Positions 55,000 to 60,222 of a stretch of 60,222 nucleotides of DNA are shown piece after piece (within the stretch, counting starts at the first letter, position 1; every line of letters starts with the position of its first letter). Under the pieces are notes generated by a model. It saw nothing but the letters and a program-made list of their open reading frames with translations, was not told where the DNA came from and did no database searches. Origin of the DNA: Gammaproteobacteria bacterium (GTDB lineage Bacteria > Pseudomonadota > Gammaproteobacteria > Thiomicrospirales > Thiomicrospiraceae); the NCBI GenBank assembly GCA_014763665.1, contig JACXUY010000016.1, positions 1 through 60,222 on the forward strand, read 5' to 3'. Made by a program: the position numbers and the translations under genes.

Positions 55000-56951
55000 G
55001 CCTGACTCGACAAGGATTGATGAAAGTTAAGCAGCATCAATACTGTCCATAAGGGGGTTTTAAAATCTCGACTACCCGACAAATGCGCTTGCCATGTCTG
55101 ACGCACCAACACCGCATTCAGCCCCAAAGCTTCTAAACGCTCAACCGTGAGTAAGGACTCTGCCCAATCGCGCAGCTCCCCTCGCAACCATTGCGCCAGT
55201 GGCACGGCAAAGCCCTGTTTCGGTCTATCCATAATGGATTTGGGAATATAACGGTAGGTTAACTCTTTTAACAACCACTTACCCACCCCGTCACGACGCT
55301 TGAAATGACGCGGTAAACGCCAAGCAAACTCAGCGACACGATGATCCAATAAAGGAATACGACCTTCTAAACTGACCGCCATGCTGGCTCTATCCACTTT
55401 CGTTAAGATGTCATCACTCATATAGGTGCGCATGTCCAAGTACTGCATGATCTCATCCATCTCGACTAGCCCGTCGGGAATCGCTTCCAGCCCCGTTAAC
55501 AGCGTTAAGGGTTCTTGCACACCTGGCATTAAGGCTTGCAGATCACGCCAATGCGACACAAGACCACGGTAAGCATTGGCATGGGTATCGAAATAAGGCA
55601 GTACATCAGCAATTTTCGACAACTGATCGCCCAGATTGGCTTTGCCAAACACACCGCCCACTCGATTGAAAATCGTTGGTGGTAGCGTGTGCAATGCCTT
55701 AGATCCGAGCGAGAGCATCGAGGGTAAATTGCCGCCCACGACCGACCACAAGCGCTCACCGGTCGTATAGTGACCATAGCCACCAAACAGTTCGTCACCA
55801 CCATCGCCCGATAAGGCCACCGTAACACTTTGTCGCGTCAATTGAGAAACTAAATAAGTCGGCATAGCCGATGAGTCAGCAAAAGGCTCATCGTAAATAC
55901 GAGTTAATTGCCCAATGACATTCAATGCATCTTGAGCCGTGACAAATAGCTCGGTGTGTGCAGTTTGTAAATGTTTCGCTACCGCTCGCGCGTGCTCCGA
56001 CTCATTAAATTGTGCATCGTCAAAGCCAATAGAAAAGCTATTCACTTGCTGGGGCGAAGCTTGTTGCATCAAGGCCACAACCAATGAAGAATCAAAGCCG
56101 CCAGACAAGAAAGCGCCCAAAGGCACATCCGCCTCCATGCGCAGGGCAACGGCATCTTTTAGTAAGGCATCTAGCTGATCCATCGCCTCTTGTTCAGAGC
56201 CTTGGAAAGGATGACGCAACGCCTGCTCAACCACACTTCGAGGCTGCCAGTAATATTGAGCAAGCGGCAGCTGAACATCACGCAGCTCATGTTGCGCCAG
56301 CGTCAGATACTGACCCGGCAATAACTTATGCATACCCCTAAAAATGCTGTATGGCGCAGGCACATAGCCATGACGCAAATACAGCGCTTGCGCCTGTGCA
56401 TCGATTTCAGCAACGAATTGAGGGTGAGCGCGGCAAGCATCTAAGGTGGACGCAAAAAAGAAAATGCCATTTACCCAACCATAACTCAGGGGCTTTTCGC
56501 CCATACGGTCACGCGCCAGCGTCAGACTTTCTTGCTTACGATCCCATAGCGCAAAGGCAAACATGCCGTTAAATTGCGTTAAGGCGTACTCCACACCCCA
56601 ATGCGCGATGGCTGTAAGCATCACTTCGGTATCAGAATGCCCACGCCAAGGCACCGAAACGCCTTCCGCTACCAACTGAGCGCGCAAGATATGATGGTTG
56701 TACACCTCGCCATTAAACACCATGACATAACGACCACAATGCGAATGCATCGGTTGCTCACCCGCAGGCGATAAATCCATAATGGCTAGGCGACGATGAC
56801 CCAGCGCCACGCCATAGCTGGCATCACTCCACTCACCAGCCGAATCGGGGCCTCGTGCCAAAATAGCCTCATTCATAACGGCCACTTGCTGACGCAATGA
56901 CGCATCAGATTGGGTCTGTTTGGGGTCAATAAAACCGGCTAGTCCGCACAT
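54996..56951 (-). CDS. asnB: AsnB-type glutamine-hydrolysing asparagine synthetase
   Basis: The 651-residue protein has the N-terminal class II amidotransferase (MCGLAGFIDPKQTQSD, Cys2 nucleophile; LGHRRLAIMDLSPAGEQPMH; VMVFNGEVYNH) and the ATP-pyrophosphatase synthetase domain (PLGAFLSGGFDSSLVVALMQ, SGDGGDELFGGYGHY, DRPKQGFAVPLAQWLRGEL). Paralogues beside glycosyltransferases often amidate sugar acids in polysaccharides, so amino-acid synthesis is not certain. Confidence 0.92.
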   Translation of the reverse strand: MCGLAGFIDPKQTQSDASLRQQVAVMNEAILARGPDSAGEWSDASYGVALGHRRLAIMDLSPAGEQPMHSHCGRYVMVFNGEVYNHHILRAQLVAEGVSVPWRGHSDTEVMLTAIAHWGVEYALTQFNGMFAFALWDRKQESLTLARDRMGEKPLSYGWVNGIFFFASTLDACRAHPQFVAEIDAQAQALYLRHGYVPAPYSIFRGMHKLLPGQYLTLAQHELRDVQLPLAQYYWQPRSVVEQALRHPFQGSEQEAMDQLDALLKDAVALRMEADVPLGAFLSGGFDSSLVVALMQQASPQQVNSFSIGFDDAQFNESEHARAVAKHLQTAHTELFVTAQDALNVIGQLTRIYDEPFADSSAMPTYLVSQLTRQSVTVALSGDGGDELFGGYGHYTTGERLWSVVGGNLPSMLSLGSKALHTLPPTIFNRVGGVFGKANLGDQLSKIADVLPYFDTHANAYRGLVSHWRDLQALMPGVQEPLTLLTGLEAIPDGLVEMDEIMQYLDMRTYMSDDILTKVDRASMAVSLEGRIPLLDHRVAEFAWRLPRHFKRRDGVGKWLLKELTYRYIPKSIMDRPKQGFAVPLAQWLRGELRDWAESLLTVERLEALGLNAVLVRQTWQAHLSGSRDFKTPLWTVLMLLNFHQSLSSQA

Positions 56952-57080
56952 ACGATCGTTACCTAAGTCAACTTTGTTTCAATAACTGAATTGTGCCATA
57001 AAAAAAGGATTTATTCTGTAACTATTCACCAACAAGGGTTGTATCATAAGCATTCCGTTACTCACGCAAAGAAACCCAAG

Positions 57081-58421
57081 ATGCCCACTCTGCCTTTCGA
57101 CCCACTCTGGCTTTATGCCCTAATCATCCTCATGGCACTGCTTGCCATAGTGCTGTGGCAACAAAAACTTAATGCACAGCATCAAGCCTCACTCATTGAG
57201 CAAAACTTCGCCTTGCAAGCCGCACAATACGAGCAAAGATTAAGTGACATTCAGCAAGCGCTGCAAGAACAACAACAGCGCAACCAATACTTACAGCAAG
57301 AAATCACCGGTCTCAAAATCGAATTAGCGGAAAGCAACACCCTGCTCAACAAAGAACGTAGCCTCAGTGAAGAAAAACAACAGTTACTCGAAGAAGCAAA
57401 AACGGCGTTAACACATCAATTTCAAGCCTTAGCGGGCGATATTTTGCGTCAAACCGGTGAACAGCTGCAGCAACAGCAGCAACAAAGTCTGGTTGGCTTA
57501 ATGACGCCCTTCAAAGAAAACCTATCCGAATTCAAACAACGCATGGAAGAGCTGCATCGCCTCGACACCACCGAACGCACACGTCTATCGGAGCAGGTAC
57601 ACCACCTGATGAAAACCAGCGCCCAAGTGAGTGAACAAACTCACGCCCTTACCAAAGCACTCACCGGTCAAGCAAAAAGCCAAGGCGATTGGGGCGAGCT
57701 GGTGCTCGAACGCCTATTAGAAATGGCGGGATTAATGGAAGGACTGCATTATCAAACGCAACACAGCACCCATAATGAAGAAGGCGCTCGCCAACGCCCC
57801 GACATTCTGCTGCTGCTACCCGAAAACAAACATCTCATTATCGATAGTAAAGTATCACTCACCGCCTATACGCGTTTGGTCAATGCTGAACAGGAAAACA
57901 GCGAGCAACAAGCAACGCAAGAACATCTCACCAGTGTGCGCCAACATATTCTGGGACTCAGTCGCAAAAACTACACCACTGGTAAAGGCATTAACAGCCC
58001 CGATTTTGTGATTCTATTCATGCCCATTGAATCAGCCTTACTCACCGCAGCACGCGCCGACCAACAACTCTACGAATTTGCTTGGCAACATAATGTATTG
58101 CTCACCTCGCCCAGCACACTGTTATTTGTATTGCGCATGGTCAGTCAGCTGTGGCGCAATGCGCAGCAACAACAGAATGTGCAAGACATTATCAATCGGG
58201 GTGAAAAACTACTCGATAAGCTGAATGGCTTTGCCAGCGACTTAGATAAAATCGGCTCACAACTCGATGCCACACACAAAACCTGGCTGGATGCCAAAAC
58301 CAAATTTGCTGGCCGTGGCGGGCTACTATCACAGGCGCATACCTTGTCACAACTGGGTGTTAAGCCAACGAAAGCTTTGCCACCGCTGAGCGATCACGAT
58401 ATGCTTGACATTTCACATTAA
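57081..58421 (+). CDS. rmuC: RmuC, putative DNA-recombination nuclease-like protein
   Basis: The 446-residue protein has an N-terminal membrane helix (LWLYALIILMALLAIVLW), a long coiled coil rich in Gln and Glu (YEQRLSDIQQALQEQQQRNQ), and the RmuC domain (KSQGDWGELVLERLLEMAGL, QRPDILLLLPENKHLIIDSK with a PD-(D/E)xK-like core, NSPDFVILFMPIESALLTAA). RmuC limits inversions at short inverted repeats. ATG 57081 keeps the anchor; a longer frame from 56991 is less likely. Confidence 0.93.
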   Translation: MPTLPFDPLWLYALIILMALLAIVLWQQKLNAQHQASLIEQNFALQAAQYEQRLSDIQQALQEQQQRNQYLQQEITGLKIELAESNTLLNKERSLSEEKQQLLEEAKTALTHQFQALAGDILRQTGEQLQQQQQQSLVGLMTPFKENLSEFKQRMEELHRLDTTERTRLSEQVHHLMKTSAQVSEQTHALTKALTGQAKSQGDWGELVLERLLEMAGLMEGLHYQTQHSTHNEEGARQRPDILLLLPENKHLIIDSKVSLTAYTRLVNAEQENSEQQATQEHLTSVRQHILGLSRKNYTTGKGINSPDFVILFMPIESALLTAARADQQLYEFAWQHNVLLTSPSTLLFVLRMVSQLWRNAQQQQNVQDIINRGEKLLDKLNGFASDLDKIGSQLDATHKTWLDAKTKFAGRGGLLSQAHTLSQLGVKPTKALPPLSDHDMLDISH

Positions 58422-58508
58422 ACTGTCTAAGCCATCGTTAACAATAGACAAATCAATGATACACAGGCTATGATCCACTCATATCAATAACCATAAGGAA
58501 ACTGACTC

Positions 58509-58916
58509 ATGGCAAACCCCAACGCTGCATCCATTCAATTACCTAAACCCATTATGATTGGCGCAGCTATACTGATTTTACTTGGACTCTTCCTAGCATC
58601 TGGCGACCCTGGCAAAAAAGAACGAGAGTAGCTTCGTCAAGCATTGACAGAAGCACAAGCCAAGATTACCGCCTTGGAAGCTACTCAAACAGAACAACAA
58701 GCCCAACTCAAATCTCAGCAAGAAAATAGTCAGCTTCTCCTGCGTCGTCTCGAAGTCAGTGAAGAAAATAACACGCGTTTACGTTCGCGCATAGATGAAG
58801 TCGAGCGTCAGCTGACTGCACTACGCAAAGCGGTTGCCAACGCCATCGAACCAGCGGCAAAGCCAACAGCCAAGTCAGCAACAGCTACCAAAACCAAGGC
58901 ACCTAACAAAAAATAA
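58509..58916 (+). pseudogene. Membrane-anchored coiled-coil protein interrupted by an in-frame TAG
   Basis: A strong start (ATG with AAGGA 8 nt upstream) opens a frame with a membrane helix (KPIMIGAAILILLGLFLASG) and GKKERE, then TAG at 58629-58631. The same frame continues without break as LRQALTEAQAKITALEATQT, a long Glu/Gln/Leu coiled coil, ending in a Lys/Ala/Thr-rich tail at TAA 58914-58916. Together they make a natural anchor plus coiled coil of about 135 residues. A CAG in place of TAG gives the smooth helix ...KKEREQLRQALTEAQ.... Either a recent nonsense mutation, a readthrough gene, or a base error. Confidence 0.7.
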
Positions 58917-58933
58917 TCTAGTTTAGGGACGAA

Positions 58934-59398
58934 CTAACCAACGCGATCTAAAGGCCATGTCACCACATGGTCTTCTAGCTCATCATCTTCAACATCTAGT
59001 TCGCTTACTAACGGCATACCAGCTATGCCTGCACCATAATTATTGGTGCTATTCGCATCTCCTGTTATTAACGGATGCCAAGATAACAAGGGCTTGTGCT
59101 CATACAGACGACGATAAGCGCAATCAGGCGGCATCCATTCTAAATCTTCTAAATTGTCTTTACTGAGCTTCACACAATCAGGCACGAGGGTTTGACGTTG
59201 GGCATAATTCTGGCAACGACCCGAACTGCAATCTAATAACTGGCAAGCCACATCGGTAAAGTAAATTCGCTCGGTCTGAGCATCTTGTATCTTCACCAAA
59301 CAACACTTACCACAACCATCGCATAAGCTTTCCCATTGCGTTTCCGACATGGCGGAGAGCGGCGTCGATTCCCACCAAGGTTGTTCCACTTTTTTCAT
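58934..59398 (-). CDS. ycgN: YcgN/UPF0260-family cysteine-cluster protein
   Basis: The 154-residue protein begins KKVEQPWWESTPLSAMSETQ and carries the zinc/iron-chelating cysteine cluster LCDGCGKCCLVKIQD (CxxCxxCC) and later Cys residues in CQLLDCSSGRCQNYAQRQ, then PPDCAYRRLYE and LSWHPLITGD. It belongs to the YkgJ/UPF0260 group with unknown function; some relatives bind Fe-S or zinc. Divergent from msrA. Confidence 0.9.
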   Translation of the reverse strand: MKKVEQPWWESTPLSAMSETQWESLCDGCGKCCLVKIQDAQTERIYFTDVACQLLDCSSGRCQNYAQRQTLVPDCVKLSKDNLEDLEWMPPDCAYRRLYEHKPLLSWHPLITGDANSTNNYGAGIAGMPLVSELDVEDDELEDHVVTWPLDRVG

Positions 59399-59478
59399 TT
59401 CAAATCCCGCTAGGCTTTCGCTTAAAGAAAGTGCTATGATGAAGCACGTAACGGTTATTTTAACACGAGGAATAAATT

Positions 59479-60024
59479 ATGTCGGTCAGTCTTGCACTCG
59501 CCACCCTAGGTGGTGGCTGTTTTTGGTGTTTAGAAGCCGCTTTTGAACCGCTCAAAGGCGTGCAACAAGTCGTGTCTGGTTATGCCGGAAGTGAGTTTGC
59601 CAATCCTACCTATGAATTGATTGGTACTGGCAAAACAGGTCATGCCGAAGTAGTGCAAATTAGCTTCGACCCGACTGTAATCAGTTACGAACAACTGCTC
59701 ACTGTGTTCTTCACTATTCATGACCCCACTACCAAAAATCGTCAAGGCAACGATATCGGCAGTCAGTATCGGAGCATTATCCTCACCCACGATGAAGCGC
59801 AAGCAAAAGCGGCGCATGCTGTGATTAGTGCTATGCAATCCAGCAAAAAATACGCTAACCCCATCGTGACAGAAATACAGCCATTAGCTAAGTTCTACCC
59901 TGCTGAAGCCTATCATCAAGACTATTTCAAAAACAATCCTAATAAAGCTTATTGCCAATTAGTGGTCAAACCGAAAGTCGATAAAGTCAAAAGCCAGTTT
60001 GAGCCTTTATTAAAGTCTTTCTAA
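59479..60024 (+). CDS. msrA: MsrA, peptide methionine-S-sulfoxide reductase
   Basis: MsrA repairs oxidised methionine. The 181 residues have the catalytic GGGCFWCLEAAFEPLKGVQQ with nucleophilic Cys, VSGYAGSEFANPTYELIGTG, GHAEVVQISFDPTVISYEQL, DIGSQYRSIIL, and EAYHQDYFKNNP. The resolving Cys may be the one in KAYCQLVVKPK near the C-terminus. GAGGAATAAATT precedes the ATG. It is followed by a 16-bp perfect hairpin. Confidence 0.95.
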   Translation: MSVSLALATLGGGCFWCLEAAFEPLKGVQQVVSGYAGSEFANPTYELIGTGKTGHAEVVQISFDPTVISYEQLLTVFFTIHDPTTKNRQGNDIGSQYRSIILTHDEAQAKAAHAVISAMQSSKKYANPIVTEIQPLAKFYPAEAYHQDYFKNNPNKAYCQLVVKPKVDKVKSQFEPLLKSF

Positions 60025-60030
60025 CCGCTT

Positions 60031-60066
60031 TTCTCATTAAGGCGAGACAACTCGCCTTAATGAGAA
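60031..60066. terminator. Long perfect hairpin after msrA
   Basis: TTCTCATTAAGGCGAG (60031-60046) and CTCGCCTTAATGAGAA (60051-60066) form a perfect 16-bp stem with a 4-nt ACAA loop, 7 nt past the msrA stop. Only AATTT follows, so it is an atypical terminator. Confidence 0.65.
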
Positions 60067-60089
60067 AATTTATTGCTTAACTTCAGGCA

Positions 60090-60121
60090 ATAAAAAACCC
60101 CGATCATTTCTGAACGGGGTT
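60090..60121 (-). terminator. Terminator of the rRNA operon
   Basis: Read on the minus strand, CCCCG / CGGGG form a stem around a 12-nt loop, followed by a run of T residues (complement of the A-run at 60092-60097). It lies about 10 nt after the 5S 3' end. Confidence 0.8.
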
Positions 60122-60130
60122 AGGTATTAA

Positions 60131-60222
60131 GTGCCTGGCGATGACCTACTCTCACATGGGGAAGCCCCACACTACCATTGGCGCTGACGGGTTTCACTTC
60201 TGAGTTCGAGAAGGGATCAGGT
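60131..60222 (-). rRNA. rrf: 5S rRNA, 3' portion (5' end outside window)
   Basis: On the minus strand the 92 nt match gammaproteobacterial 5S rRNA: CGAACTCAGAAGTGAAAC, GCGCCAATGGTAGTGTGGGG, CCCCATGTGAGAGTAGG, and the closing GCCAGGCAC at the 3' end. About 20-25 nt of the 5' end are missing. The rest of an rRNA operon should lie beyond the right edge, oriented into this window. Confidence 0.96.

Overview
The window is a compact chromosomal segment of a gammaproteobacterium. The evidence is the block mnmG-rsmG-parA-parB-atp(Z/I,B,E,F,H,A,G,D,C)-glmU-glmS, the bioB-F-H-C cluster divergent from comF, the hemC-D-X-Y operon, a gammaproteobacterial-type RpoH, and Escherichia-like tRNA, 5S rRNA and promoter sequences. 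mnmG/rsmG/parAB/atp is usually close to the replication origin, so this segment probably is too. Genus cannot be fixed from the sequence alone. OvoA, a periplasmic DsrE-like protein, cytochrome c', a b561 cytochrome and a SCO protein suggest an aerobic or microaerobic, redox-versatile bacterium.

Layout. 1-5.8 kb: 3' end of rsmE, a MerR/B12-binding regulator, ovoA (ovothiol core synthase), a methyltransferase divergent from ovoA, and a zinc-starvation pair (COG0523 GTPase plus zur) behind a 24-bp palindrome. 5.9-10.1 kb: hisI-hisE-HIT-tatA-tatB-tatC, then rpoH from its own promoter, whose -35 lies inside the tat terminator hairpin. 10.1-15.1 kb: biotin genes, comF, ppnP. 15.1-20.3 kb: esterase, lipoprotein, ubiA, glmS, glmU. 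20.4-32 kb: complete F1Fo ATP synthase operon with an easily missed atpZ-like ORF, then parB, parA, rsmG, mnmG. 32-39.5 kb: DUF924 protein, an unrecognised protein, ygiQ, DsrE-like protein, a Tat-exported M15/DUF882 protein, a 313-bp non-coding stretch with several hairpins (one MITE-like), cytochrome c', cytochrome b561, a small ORF, phnA, greB. 39.5-41 kb: the main accessory patch, a decayed outer-membrane beta-barrel gene and a Phd/VapC toxin-antitoxin pair. 41-48.4 kb: a chemoreceptor in tandem with a SCO protein, a zinc peptidase, and hemY-X-D-C. 48.4-52.5 kb: thioredoxin-fold lipoprotein, purU, HDOD protein, stand-alone MnmC-type oxidoreductase, tRNA-Thr. 52.5-60.2 kb: argH, a glycosyltransferase/asnB pair, rmuC, an amber-interrupted coiled-coil gene, ycgN-type protein, msrA, and the 3' part of a 5S rRNA on the minus strand (end of an rRNA operon).

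Most of the window is housekeeping. The points most worth a second look are two in-frame TAG codons, both where a CAG (Gln) codon would restore a longer protein; the overlapping terminator/promoter ahead of rpoH; the tandem hairpins between glmU and glmS; the hairpin-rich spacer and palindromic site ahead of cytochrome c'; and the SCO/chemoreceptor pair with a histidine-rich membrane sensor. No CRISPR array, intact insertion sequence, prophage or clearly new multi-gene system was found.
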